Made by a program: the position numbers and the translations under genes
NCBI GenBank assembly: GCA_965229335.1
Contig: OZ245874.1
Location: 5,084,001-5,148,000, forward strand
Length of the DNA stretch: 64,000 bases
Source of the DNA: JAFKFH01 sp017307375
GTDB lineage: Bacteria > Pseudomonadota > Alphaproteobacteria > Ferrovibrionales > Ferrovibrionaceae
Direction of reading: 5' to 3'
Notes under the pieces: generated by a model
What the model was told of the DNA's origin: nothing
What the model saw: only the letters and a program-made list of their open reading frames with translations
Database searches by the model: none
Shown here: piece after piece, positions 41,231 through 49,365 of the stretch
Layout: every line of letters starts with the position of its first letter
How positions within the stretch are numbered: the stretch's first letter is position 1

Positions 41231-42739
41231 CTAGATCCTCGCCTGCCTGCCGGTCCAGTAGCGCTCGCGCAGCAATCGCTTGAACAGCTTGCCGTTGGGA
41301 TGGCGCGGCAGGCTGTCGACGAAATCGACGCTGCGCGGGCATTTGTAGTGGGCCAGCCGGTCGCGGCAGAGCGCGACCAGTTCGTCGGCCAGCCGCGCAC
41401 TGCCCTCGCCCGCCGCCGGCTGGACGACGGCTTTCACCGCCTCGCCGAACTCGTCGTCGGGAACGCCGATCACCGCCACGTCGGCGACGCCGGGATGGCA
41501 GATCAGGATGTTCTCGATCTCCTGCGGGTAGATGTTGACGCCGCCCGAGATGATCATGTTGGCGACGCGGTCGGTCAGATAGAGATAGCCCTCCGCGTCG
41601 ACCCGCCCGATATCGCCCAGCGTGCTCCAGCCGCGGGCGTTGCGGCTCGACGCGGTCTTCTCCGGATCGTTGAGATACTCGAAGCCGGGGCCGTTGCCGA
41701 AATAGATCACGCCCTGCTCGCCGACCGCCACTTCCTCGTCGCGGTCGTTCATCACATGGATCTCGCCGAGTACCGCGCGGCCGACCGATCCCTTGTGGGT
41801 CAGCCATTCGGCGCTGGAGATGATCGTGGCGCCGTTCGCCTCGGTGCCGGCATAATATTCCCAGACGATCGGCCCCCACCAGTCGATCATCCGCTGCTTG
41901 ATCTCGATCGGACAGGGCGCGGCCGCATGCACCGCGCAGACCAGCGACGAGAGATCGTGAGCCTTGCGCTGCGCCTCCGGCAGCTTCAGCAGCCGCACGA
42001 ACATCGTCGGCACCCATTGCGCATGGCTGACGCGATGCCGCGCGATCAGCGCCAGCGCCGCTGCCGCGTCGAAGCGCTCCATGACGATGACGGTGGCGCC
42101 CGCCTTCAGCGAGGCCAGCAGCCAGCGCAGCGGCGCGGCGTGGTAGAGCGGTCCGGGCGACAGATAGACCGAGGATGCGCCAAGGCCGTAGAAACTGCCG
42201 TTGGTCCGCACCATCCGGTCGAGCGGTCCTTCGCCCGGCAGCGGCAGCGCCACCTTGACCCCTTTCGGACGGCCGGTCGTGCCCGAGGAATAGAGGAGAT
42301 CGGCGCCGTCGCCGGGATCGGCGATCGGGGTCGTGGGTTCGTCGGCCACCTCCCAGGGCTCGAAGCCCGGGATCGTGCCGTCGACCATGAACCGATATCG
42401 CAGGTCGGTGCCGCTCGAGGTCAGTTCGGCGGCAAGCGCGGCCTGCCGCGCCGATGTCAGCAGCAGCCGGGCACCGCAATCGGCGAGGATGTAGCCGGCC
42501 TCGTCGCGCGTCAGATGCGGCGAGATGCAGCAATAGTAGAGGCCCGCATGCTGGGCGGCCCAGCAGAACTCGACGTAGTGGCGGTTGTTCTCCATCAGCA
42601 CCGCGACGACGTCGCCGCGCGACAGCCCGAGGCGGCGCAGACGATGGGCGATCTGGTGCGCGCGGGTGCCAAGCGTGCCGTAGTCGACCGCGTCACCGCT
42701 GCCGCCCATGACGAAGGCGATCTTCCGCGGATCGGCCAT
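41231..42739 (-). CDS. AMP-dependent acyl-CoA ligase/synthetase
   Basis: 502 residues. The ATP loop YSSGTTGRPKG, the EYYAGTEANG motif, the hinge GWSTLGDIGRVDAEGYLYL and the catalytic lysine motif LPRHPNGKLFKRLLRERY are all intact, so the enzyme should be active. Substrate may be a medium-chain or cyclic carboxylate. The ATG at 42739 follows AGGAG; the longer frame from 42853 runs into the divergent gene's promoter and is rejected. It converges with the aminotransferase-fold gene (stop codons 1 base apart) and is divergent from the SDR at 42847, with which it may form a pathway. Confidence 0.88.
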   Translation of the reverse strand: MADPRKIAFVMGGSGDAVDYGTLGTRAHQIAHRLRRLGLSRGDVVAVLMENNRHYVEFCWAAQHAGLYYCCISPHLTRDEAGYILADCGARLLLTSARQAALAAELTSSGTDLRYRFMVDGTIPGFEPWEVADEPTTPIADPGDGADLLYSSGTTGRPKGVKVALPLPGEGPLDRMVRTNGSFYGLGASSVYLSPGPLYHAAPLRWLLASLKAGATVIVMERFDAAAALALIARHRVSHAQWVPTMFVRLLKLPEAQRKAHDLSSLVCAVHAAAPCPIEIKQRMIDWWGPIVWEYYAGTEANGATIISSAEWLTHKGSVGRAVLGEIHVMNDRDEEVAVGEQGVIYFGNGPGFEYLNDPEKTASSRNARGWSTLGDIGRVDAEGYLYLTDRVANMIISGGVNIYPQEIENILICHPGVADVAVIGVPDDEFGEAVKAVVQPAAGEGSARLADELVALCRDRLAHYKCPRSVDFVDSLPRHPNGKLFKRLLRERYWTGRQARI

Positions 42740-42846
42740 GGTTGCTCCTCCCTGGTTTTGCCGCGAGTATATCTGGCCGGCACATCGCCTGTCCCCGGCT
42801 ATGAGGGATGGCGAAGGGGCGAAGCCGGGGTTGGAGGAAACGGACC

Positions 42847-43602
42847 GTGTCACCCTCGGACGACGGGGAACTTGCCGGCCGGGTCGCGCTGATCACCGGC
42901 GCGGCGCGCAACATCGGGGCCGGCATCGCCACCGAACTGGCCGCGGCCGGGGCGGCGGTGGCCATCAACGTACGCACGCCGGGGCCCGAGGCCGATGCGC
43001 TGGCGGCCGGCATCAACGACCACGGCGGTCGCGCCATGGTGCTGCCCGCCGATGTCGGCGACCCCGAGGATGCCGCGGCGCTGGTCGAGGCGGTCGAACG
43101 GCATTTCGGCCGGCTCGACATTCTCGTCAACAATGCCTCGGTCCGGGTCTACCGGCCGGTCGAGGAACTGATGGTCGCCGACTGGCGCATGGTGATGGCC
43201 TCGAACCTCGATGCCGCCTTCTTCTGCGCCCAGGCGGCGGTACCGGTGATGCGGCAGTTCGGCGGCGGCAGCATCGTCAATATCGGCGGCCAGGCGGCGC
43301 ATTCGGGCGGTGCCGGTCGGGCGGCGATCGCCGCGGCCAAGGCCGGGCTGGTCGGGCTGACCCGGGCGCTGGCGATCGAGCTGGCGTCCGCAGGCATCCG
43401 GGTCAACTGCCTGTCGCCCGGCATCGTCGAGACCGGGCGCGAGCTTACGCCGGCGCTGGCCCAGGCCGCGTCGCGCGTGCCGCTGGGACGGCTGGGGGAG
43501 ATCGGCGAGATCGCCGCGACCGTGCGCTTCCTGTGCTCGCCCGGCGGCGCCTACATCACCGGCCAGACGCTGCAGGTCAACGGCGGCGCCTATCTCGGAT
43601 AG
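42847..43602 (+). CDS. SDR-family protein without canonical catalytic Ser and Tyr
   Basis: 251 residues from GTG 42847, preceded by GGAGG; an ATG at 42808 would add 13 basic residues. The NAD(P)-binding motif TGAARNIG (17-24), NNAS (95-98), Asn120 and Lys165 (AAAKAGLVGLTRAL) are kept, and the C-terminus GAYITGQTLQVNGGAYLG is typical FabG-like. The catalytic Tyr position is Ile161 (AAIAAAK rather than AAYAAAK) and the Ser position, 13 residues earlier, is Gly148. Such proteins may be inactive, or act without classical chemistry. It is divergent from the AMP ligase. A 13-base tail overlap occurs with the small minus ORF. Confidence 0.85.
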   Translation: MSPSDDGELAGRVALITGAARNIGAGIATELAAAGAAVAINVRTPGPEADALAAGINDHGGRAMVLPADVGDPEDAAALVEAVERHFGRLDILVNNASVRVYRPVEELMVADWRMVMASNLDAAFFCAQAAVPVMRQFGGGSIVNIGGQAAHSGGAGRAAIAAAKAGLVGLTRALAIELASAGIRVNCLSPGIVETGRELTPALAQAASRVPLGRLGEIGEIAATVRFLCSPGGAYITGQTLQVNGGAYLG

Positions 43603-43850
43603 AGGCGGCGGCCGGCGGTGGCTGCGGCATGGGCCACCGTGCCGGGCCGCCCCCTGGTTTGCGCGTACCAGCCGGCCCGGCAGGGAACCACGCCGGGGTC
43701 GGCGATCGCCTGCAGCCGATCCGTGGCGACATCGTCGGGCACGATGACCAGCAATGCCGGTTTGCCGCCCGGATCCCTCGGGCCGGGCGGCCTGACGAAG
43801 GCGATGACCTCGATGGCCCCGAGCGTGCGGACGAGATCGTCGAGCGTCAC
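43590..43850 (-). CDS. Small hypothetical protein coupled to a TSUP permease
   Basis: 86 residues starting at GTG 43850, which overlaps the stop of the TSUP gene (GTGA, 43847-43850). The sequence VTLDDLVRTLGAIEVIAFVRPPG then GGKPALLVIVPDDVATDRLQAIAD looks like a small globular alpha/beta protein; no family is recognised. The stop overlaps the end of the SDR gene by 13 bases, tail to tail. The coupling to the permease is the main evidence that it is real; it could be a cytosolic partner of the transporter. Confidence 0.5.
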   Translation of the reverse strand: MTLDDLVRTLGAIEVIAFVRPPGPRDPGGKPALLVIVPDDVATDRLQAIADPGVVPCRAGWYAQTRGRPGTVAHAAATAGRRLYPR

Positions 43851-44755
43851 TGATCGATCGAGTAGAGATCGGGCGGCGTACGCGTCAGGTCGTAGCCGAC
43901 CTTGATCGCGACGATGACGACCAGCAGCGCGAACAGCCCGCGCAGCTGCTCGGCCTTCAGTTTCTGGCCGAAGCGGGCGCCGTAGGTCGCGCCGAACACC
44001 CCGCCGATGGCGAGCAGCAGGGCCATGACGATGTCGACGGTATGCGACGCCCAGGCATGCAGCACCGTCGTCGCCGCGGTGACGAAGATGATCTGGAACA
44101 GCGAGGTGCCGATCGCCAGCATCGTCGGCATGCCCAGCAGGAAGATCATCGCCGGCACCAGGATGAAGCCGCCGCCCACACCCATGATGGCGGCGAGCAT
44201 GCCGGTCAGGAAGCCGATCGCCGCCGGCGGCAGCACGGAGATGTACAGGCGCGATTTGCGGAAGCGCGCCTTGAACGGCAGGTTGTGGATCCACAGATGC
44301 TGGTGCAGCTTGCGCCGGCGCAGCGTGCCCGGCTTGCGCGTCAGGGTCTTGACCGCCTCGATCATCATCAGCGTGCCGACGATGCCGAGCAGCAGCACGT
44401 AGGTCACCGAGATCGCAAAGTCGATCTGGCCGAGCGAGCGCAGCCAAGTGAACAGCACGACACCGACGCCCGACCCGACCAGGCCCGCGGCGACCAGCAC
44501 GCCCCCCATCACGGCGTCGACATTGTCCTTGCGCCAGTGCGCGATGACGCCCGAAACCGACGAGGCGACGATCTGCGGCGCCTGGGTCGCCACCGCCACC
44601 GTCGGCGGCACGCCGAGAAAGATCAGGAGCGGCGTCAGCAGGAAGCCGCCGCCCACCCCGAACAGCCCGGACAGAAAGCCGACGACCGCCCCCAGCCCGA
44701 GCAGGACGACGATATCGAGCGACAGTTCGGCAATCGGCAGATAGATCGGCAGCAT
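43847..44755 (-). CDS. TSUP family (TauE/SafE) sulfite/sulfonate-type membrane permease
   Basis: 302 residues with about eight to nine transmembrane segments in two related halves. The repeated motif GLFGVGGGFLLTPLLIFLG near the N-terminus and its partner IMGVGGGFILVPAMIFLLG in the second half are the signature of TSUP proteins, which move sulfite, sulfonates, sulfoacetate or related anions. A cytoplasmic loop rich in Lys and Arg (RKPGTLRRRKLHQH) separates the halves. Divergent from the SDR at 44875; TATATA at about 44796-44801 could be its -10. Substrate unknown. Confidence 0.88.
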   Translation of the reverse strand: MLPIYLPIAELSLDIVVLLGLGAVVGFLSGLFGVGGGFLLTPLLIFLGVPPTVAVATQAPQIVASSVSGVIAHWRKDNVDAVMGGVLVAAGLVGSGVGVVLFTWLRSLGQIDFAISVTYVLLLGIVGTLMMIEAVKTLTRKPGTLRRRKLHQHLWIHNLPFKARFRKSRLYISVLPPAAIGFLTGMLAAIMGVGGGFILVPAMIFLLGMPTMLAIGTSLFQIIFVTAATTVLHAWASHTVDIVMALLLAIGGVFGATYGARFGQKLKAEQLRGLFALLVVIVAIKVGYDLTRTPPDLYSIDQ

Positions 44756-44874
44756 GGCGACGCGGGCTGAGCCTTGGGAAGCGCGAGGGACTTCATATAT
44801 ACCCTTGCACGCAACCTTGTCGGCACCGCGTCGTCAAGCGCCACGTGACTGGAATTGAAAGGATTTTTCGAATC

Positions 44875-45636
44875 ATGGCCAATGTCGCGCTGATCACCGG
44901 GGGCTCGCTGCGCATCGGTCGCGCCATTGCCCTGGCCCTGGCCGCCGACGGCTGGGCGGTCGTCATCCACTACAACCGCTCGGCCGATGCCGCCCTGGCG
45001 CTGGCCGGCGAGATCGCGGCGGGCGGCGGCCGGGCCGCGACGGTCGGGGCCGACCTGTCGAACGCCGGCGACGTCGAAAACCTGATGCCCGGGGCGAATC
45101 GGGCGCTGGGCCCGGTGACCGCCCTGATCAACAATGCCTCGCTGTTCGAGCGCGACGAGGTCGGCGACGTCACCGTCGAAGGCTGGGACCGCCAGTTGGC
45201 GGTCAACCTGCGCGCGCCGTTCTTCCTGTCCCAGGCCTTCGCCGGCCAGTTGCCGGAAGGCGTGGCCGGCAACATCGTCAACCTGATCGACATGCGGGTC
45301 TGGCGCCTGACCCCGCATTTCGTCAGCTATACCGTGGCCAAGGCCGGGCTGTGGACGCTGACCCAGACCATGGCCATGGCGCTGGCGCCGCGTGGCATCC
45401 GTGTCAATGCGATCGGCCCTGGCCCGGTCCTGGCCAACGAGCGCCAGACGGCTGCACAATTCGACCAGCAGTGGCGCTCAACGCCGCTCGGCCGCGGAGC
45501 GCATCCGGAAGAAATCGCCGATGGTGTCCGCTTCATCCTATCGGCTAAGGCGATGACCGGCCAGATGATTGCGCTGGATGGCGGCCAGCACATGCCCTGG
45601 CCGCTCCCGGCCGCGGGCGCGGCAGATCTGGATTGA
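44875..45636 (+). CDS. SDR of the pteridine reductase/FolM type
   Basis: 253 residues from MANVALITGGSLRIG. The NAD(P)-binding GGSLRIG, NNASLFERDE, and the active site with Asp139 thirteen residues before Tyr152, then Lys156 (SYTVAKAGL), are visible. Replacement of the usual SDR Ser by Asp at this spacing is characteristic of pteridine reductase and FolM, which reduce dihydrofolate or dihydromonapterin. The NLIDMRVWRLTPHFVSY stretch is typical of the alphaproteobacterial branch. It stands upstream of uvrC, pgsA and moaDE. The ATG at 44875 is chosen over 44845. Confidence 0.82.
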   Translation: MANVALITGGSLRIGRAIALALAADGWAVVIHYNRSADAALALAGEIAAGGGRAATVGADLSNAGDVENLMPGANRALGPVTALINNASLFERDEVGDVTVEGWDRQLAVNLRAPFFLSQAFAGQLPEGVAGNIVNLIDMRVWRLTPHFVSYTVAKAGLWTLTQTMAMALAPRGIRVNAIGPGPVLANERQTAAQFDQQWRSTPLGRGAHPEEIADGVRFILSAKAMTGQMIALDGGQHMPWPLPAAGAADLD

Positions 45637-45827
45637 CGCCGCGCAAGGTACAGCAGGCTTGACTTTAACCATTTGTTCAGCATGCCGACGCGACGCCCCG
45701 TGGATTTTGTTCACACCCCCGAGCACGACTCGGCAGAATCCTACGACAGTCCAATCACAGCCCGGCACGCTGCCATGGAAATCTGTAATCGGAGTAATAA
45801 GCCTAGCAATATCAATGACTTGCAAAA

Positions 45828-45846
45828 TTGCCCAAAAATTGGGCAA
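45828..45846. repeat. Inverted repeat TTGCCCAA-AAA-TTGGGCAA
   Basis: Exact 8-base arms with a 3-base AAA centre in an A/T-rich stretch (preceded by CTTGCAAAA). Size and symmetry suit a dimeric repressor operator as well as a small hairpin. Confidence 0.5.
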
Positions 45847-45909
45847 AGTGGCGCGGACCTTAGGTTTTCCTAGGGTGAGCGCGGTTCGTCCCGACCGCCG
45901 CCCACAGAG

Positions 45910-45931
45910 TTATCCACAGAAATCGTGGATA
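45910..45931. promoter_or_regulatory. DnaA box pair upstream of uvrC
   Basis: TTATCCACA (45910-45918) is an exact consensus DnaA box. TATCCAC (45911-45917) is mirrored by GTGGATA (45925-45931) after 7 bases, so a second, weaker box (ATATCCACG on the minus strand) faces it. DnaA could act here as a transcription factor or at a replication-related site. Confidence 0.5.
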
Positions 45932-46037
45932 TCGTGACAGCGCCGTGACGAATTGGCGCCGGTCCCGTCACAAACGCTGATCGGGACTGGCGGGAATGCT
46001 TGACCCAGCGGTTTTGAAGGCCATCATCCGCGCGGCA

Positions 46038-47942
46038 ATGAACGATCCGACACCAGTGGAAAACACCGCCGAGACCGCCCCGAGCCCCCGTCCGATCGGG
46101 GCCGAGGTCGTGCGCGCGACCTTCCCGGGCCTGCCGCCGGGCCCCGGCGTCTATCGCATGATTGCCGAGGACGGCACCCTGCTCTACGTCGGCAAGGCCC
46201 GCTCGCTGCGCAAGCGGGTCTCGAACTACGCCAAGCCGACCGGGCTGGGCGCCCGGATCGAGCGCATGGTGTCGCAGATCGCGACGATCGAGATCACGAC
46301 GACCCATACCGAGGCCGAGGCGCTGCTGCTGGAGGCCAACCTGATCAAGCGGCTGAAGCCGCGCTACAACGTCATCCTGCGGGACGACAAGTCGTTTCCC
46401 TATATCCTGATCGCCGAGGACCACCCCTACCCGCGCATCACCAAGCATCGGGGCGCCAAGAACCGGCGCGGCGCCTATTTCGGCCCGTTCGCGTCGGCCG
46501 GCGCGGTCAACTCGACCCTGTCGGCGCTGGCCCGCGTCTTCCCGCTGCGCAGTTGCAGCGATTCAGACTTCGCGAACCGCAGCCGGCCCTGCCTGCAGTA
46601 CCAGATCAAGCGCTGCACCGCCCCTTGCGTCGGCCGGATCGACGAGACGTCCTATCGCGCGGTCGTCGACGAGGCACAGGGCTTCCTCGAAGGGCGCAGC
46701 CAGGATCTCGCGCGCCGGCTGCAGGCCCGGATGGAGACCGCCTCGGCTGCGCTGGATTTCGAGACCGCCGCGCTGTTCCGCGACCGGATCAAGGCGCTGG
46801 CCCATGTGACCGCGCATCAGGGCATCAATGTCGAAGGGCTGGGCGAGACCGACGTGTTCGCGCTGCATGCCGAAGGCGGCGAAGCCTGCGTCCAGGCGTT
46901 CTTCTATCGCGGCGGGCAGAATTTCGGCAATCGCGCCTACTACCCCGCCCATGCGCGCGACGTCGACCCGGCCGAGGTGCTGGCCGCGTTCGTCACCCAG
47001 TTCTACGACAGCCGACCGGCCCCGCCGCTGCTGCTGCTGAGCCACGCGATCGGCGAGGATGCGGCGCTGATCGCCGAGGCCCTGTCGATCCGTGCCGGCC
47101 GCAAGGTCGAACTGGCGGTGCCGCAGCGCGGCGCCAAGCGCGAGATCGTCGATCGCGCCGTGCTCAACGCCCGCGAGGCGCTGGCGCGGCGCATGTCCGA
47201 GAATGCGACCCAGCGCCGATTGCTGGAAGGCCTGGCGGAAATGCTCGGCCTCGATTCCACCCCGGAGCGGATCGAGGTCTACGACAACAGCCACACCATG
47301 GGCAGCCAGCAGATCGGCGGCATGATCGTGGCCGGCCCCGACGGTTTCATGAAGTCGGCCTATCGCCGCTTCAACATCAAGGGAGACATCGAGGCGGGCG
47401 ACGACTACGCGATGATGCGCGAAGTCCTGACCCGCCGCTTCACCCGCCTGTTGAAGGAAGCAGAGGACGGCGAGGAAGCCGACAAGGGCGACTGGCCCGA
47501 CCTGTTGCTGATCGACGGCGGCCGCGGGCAACTCAAGGTTGCCTGCGAGGTGCTGGCCGAACTCGGCATCGACGACGTCGCCGTCGCCGGCGTCTCCAAG
47601 GGGCCCGAGCGCAATGCCGGGCTCGAGGTCATCCACCTGCCGGGCAAGCCGGCGATCGAACCCGGCCGCAAGGACCCGGTGCTCTATTTCATCCAGCGCC
47701 TGCGCGACGAAGCTCATCGCTGGGCCATCGGCGGGCATCGCGCCCGCCGGGCCGCCGCCGCCAAGGGGTCGGCCTTCGACGAGATTCCGGGCATCGGCGC
47801 CGCCCGCAAGAAGGCGCTGCTGCTCAAGTTCGGCTCGGCCAAGGGGGTGGCCGAAGCGGGACTTGCCGACCTCGAGACCGTGGACGGCATCTCGACGACC
47901 GTCGCCCGCCGGATCTACGACCATTTCCACGGCGGCGGCTAA
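46038..47942 (+). CDS. uvrC: Excinuclease ABC subunit C
   Basis: 634 residues from MNDPTPVEN; an in-frame ATG at 45996 would add 14 residues and cannot be excluded, as neither start has a good Shine-Dalgarno. The GIY-YIG nuclease domain (GPGVYRMIAEDGTLLYVGKARSLRKR) makes the 3' cut, the UVR domain (AALDFETAALFRDRIKAL) binds UvrB, and the RNase H-like domain (EVYDNSHTMGSQQIGGMIV, DLLLIDGGRGQL) makes the 5' cut. A helix-hairpin-helix pair (IPGIGAARKKALL, VDGISTTVARRIYDHF) binds DNA at the C-terminus. The gene runs toward pgsA-moaD-moaE, 40 bases before pgsA. Confidence 0.97.
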   Translation: MNDPTPVENTAETAPSPRPIGAEVVRATFPGLPPGPGVYRMIAEDGTLLYVGKARSLRKRVSNYAKPTGLGARIERMVSQIATIEITTTHTEAEALLLEANLIKRLKPRYNVILRDDKSFPYILIAEDHPYPRITKHRGAKNRRGAYFGPFASAGAVNSTLSALARVFPLRSCSDSDFANRSRPCLQYQIKRCTAPCVGRIDETSYRAVVDEAQGFLEGRSQDLARRLQARMETASAALDFETAALFRDRIKALAHVTAHQGINVEGLGETDVFALHAEGGEACVQAFFYRGGQNFGNRAYYPAHARDVDPAEVLAAFVTQFYDSRPAPPLLLLSHAIGEDAALIAEALSIRAGRKVELAVPQRGAKREIVDRAVLNAREALARRMSENATQRRLLEGLAEMLGLDSTPERIEVYDNSHTMGSQQIGGMIVAGPDGFMKSAYRRFNIKGDIEAGDDYAMMREVLTRRFTRLLKEAEDGEEADKGDWPDLLLIDGGRGQLKVACEVLAELGIDDVAVAGVSKGPERNAGLEVIHLPGKPAIEPGRKDPVLYFIQRLRDEAHRWAIGGHRARRAAAAKGSAFDEIPGIGAARKKALLLKFGSAKGVAEAGLADLETVDGISTTVARRIYDHFHGGG

Positions 47943-47982
47943 GGATTAAAGTACTGAAATCTCGTACCCGGCGTCCTGTGGC

Positions 47983-48558
47983 ATGCTCTATACCCTCCCC
48001 AATCTCCTGACCCTCTCGCGCATCCTGGTCATCCCGATCCTGTGCGCCGCCTTCTGGCTGCCCTATCCGTGGAACGACGGCGTGGCGCTGGTGATGTTCT
48101 TCGCCGCCGGCGTCACCGACTGGGCCGACGGTCATCTCGCCCGCAAGCTCGGCCAGATGAGCGAACTGGGCCGGTTCCTCGACCCGGTCGCCGACAAGCT
48201 GCTGGTCGCCTCGGCGATCCTGATGCTGGTCGCCTTCGGGCGGATCGAAGGCTTCAGCGTGCTGGCCGCCGTCGTCATCATGTGCCGCGAGATCATGGTG
48301 GCCGGGCTGCGCGAATTCCTTGCCGAGATCCGGGTCAAGGTGCCGGTCTCGCGGCTGGCCAAGTGGAAGACCACGGTGCAGTTGGTGGCGCTGGGTTTCC
48401 TGCTCGCCTCCGACATCGCGCCGCCGTGGACGCGCATCCCGGAAATCGGCATCGCGCTGCTGTGGATTGCCGCGCTGCTGACGCTATATACCGGCTATGA
48501 CTACATGCAGTCGGGGCTGAAGCACATGACGGCGATCGACGAGCAGCGAAAGGGCTGA
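47983..48558 (+). CDS. pgsA: CDP-diacylglycerol-glycerol-3-phosphate 3-phosphatidyltransferase
   Basis: 191 residues with four to five hydrophobic segments. The CDP-alcohol phosphatidyltransferase motif is complete: DWADGHLARKLGQMSELGRF then LDPVADK, with the Asp residues that bind metal and CDP. It makes phosphatidylglycerol phosphate from CDP-diacylglycerol at the inner membrane. MLYTLPNLLTLSRIL is the usual start of PgsA. It follows uvrC by 40 bases and precedes moaD by 3 bases. Confidence 0.95.
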   Translation: MLYTLPNLLTLSRILVIPILCAAFWLPYPWNDGVALVMFFAAGVTDWADGHLARKLGQMSELGRFLDPVADKLLVASAILMLVAFGRIEGFSVLAAVVIMCREIMVAGLREFLAEIRVKVPVSRLAKWKTTVQLVALGFLLASDIAPPWTRIPEIGIALLWIAALLTLYTGYDYMQSGLKHMTAIDEQRKG

Positions 48559-48561
48559 GGC

Positions 48562-48813
48562 ATGCGGGTGCTCTATTTCGCCTGGCTGCGCGAACGGGTC
48601 GGACTGACCGAGGAAGAGGTCGCCCCGCCGCCGGGCGTCACCAGCGTGGGCGAACTGATCACCTGGCTGCGTGGCCGCGGCGACAACTATGCGGCCGCGT
48701 TCGCCCGGCCCGAGGTGGTGCGTGCCGCCGTCAACCAGGTGCATGTCAAGCACGACCGGCCGATTGCACCCGGCGACGAGATCGCGCTGTTCCCGCCGGT
48801 CACCGGCGGCTGA
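48562..48813 (+). CDS. moaD: Molybdopterin synthase small subunit
   Basis: 83 residues with a ubiquitin-like fold and the required C-terminal Gly-Gly (PPVTGG), which is thiocarboxylated to carry sulfur to the pterin. VNQVHVKHDRPIAPGDEIALFPP is the typical C-terminal half. The start is 3 bases after the pgsA stop and the next gene is moaE, its partner in molybdopterin synthase. Confidence 0.95.
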   Translation: MRVLYFAWLRERVGLTEEEVAPPPGVTSVGELITWLRGRGDNYAAAFARPEVVRAAVNQVHVKHDRPIAPGDEIALFPPVTGG

Positions 48814-48818
48814 TCGCG

Positions 48819-49274
48819 ATGACCGTGAGGGTCCAGGCGGAGGATTTCGATGTCGGCGCGGCCCTCGACGGCCTGACCGCCGGTCGCAGCGATATCGGCG
48901 GCGTCGCGAGTTTCGTCGGCCTGGTGCGCGACATGGCGCCGCCCGACCGGCTGATCGCGATGACGCTCGAACATTACCCGGGCATGACGGAGGCCGAGCT
49001 TTCCCGCCTCGAAGCCGAGGCCCGCGCCCGCTGGCCGCTCAGCGACTGCCTGATCATCCACCGTCATGGCCGCCTCACCCCCGGCGAGCGCATCGTGCTC
49101 GTCGCCACCGCGTCGACCCACCGCACGGCTGCGCTGGAAGCCTGCGCCTTCCTGATCGACTGGCTGAAGACCCAGGCGCCGTTCTGGAAGCTCGAGGAGA
49201 CCGAGGCGGCCGGGCGCCGCTGGGTCGACGCGAAGGCATCCGACGACGAGGCTGCCGCCCGCTGGCAGGGCTGA
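48819..49274 (+). CDS. moaE: Molybdopterin synthase catalytic subunit
   Basis: 151 residues. GGVASFVGLVRDM, LEHYPGMTEAEL, RHGRLTPGERIVLVATAS, HRTAALEACAFLIDWLKTQAPFWK and the closing catalytic-lysine region match MoaE throughout. It converts precursor Z to molybdopterin with MoaD. The gene follows moaD by 5 bases. Confidence 0.96.
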   Translation: MTVRVQAEDFDVGAALDGLTAGRSDIGGVASFVGLVRDMAPPDRLIAMTLEHYPGMTEAELSRLEAEARARWPLSDCLIIHRHGRLTPGERIVLVATASTHRTAALEACAFLIDWLKTQAPFWKLEETEAAGRRWVDAKASDDEAAARWQG

Positions 49275-49365
49275 GCGGCGCCGGGGCGGACATTCTCTGT
49301 TGACGCGATCACGGCTGCCGCCACACTACTTATGACGTGTTGGCAAAGACGCCGAGGCCTCGACC

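Larger units (their letters stand above)
45637..46037. other. Intergenic region before uvrC with inverted repeats and a DnaA box
   Basis: About 400 bases with no credible coding sequence and markedly more A/T than the flanks. Noted inside: the inverted repeat 45828-45846, a perfect DnaA box TTATCCACA (45910-45918) and its partially matching mirror copy, and a further GTGACG/CGTCAC pair near 45945-45972. Frames here are short and have no family likeness. It could hold the uvrC promoter, a small RNA, or an initiator-binding site. Confidence 0.5.

Noticed and set aside
45910..45931. Declaring this the chromosomal replication origin
   Set aside because: Only one perfect DnaA box and one weak mirror copy are present, and no origin-linked genes such as hemE, dnaA or parAB are in the window.
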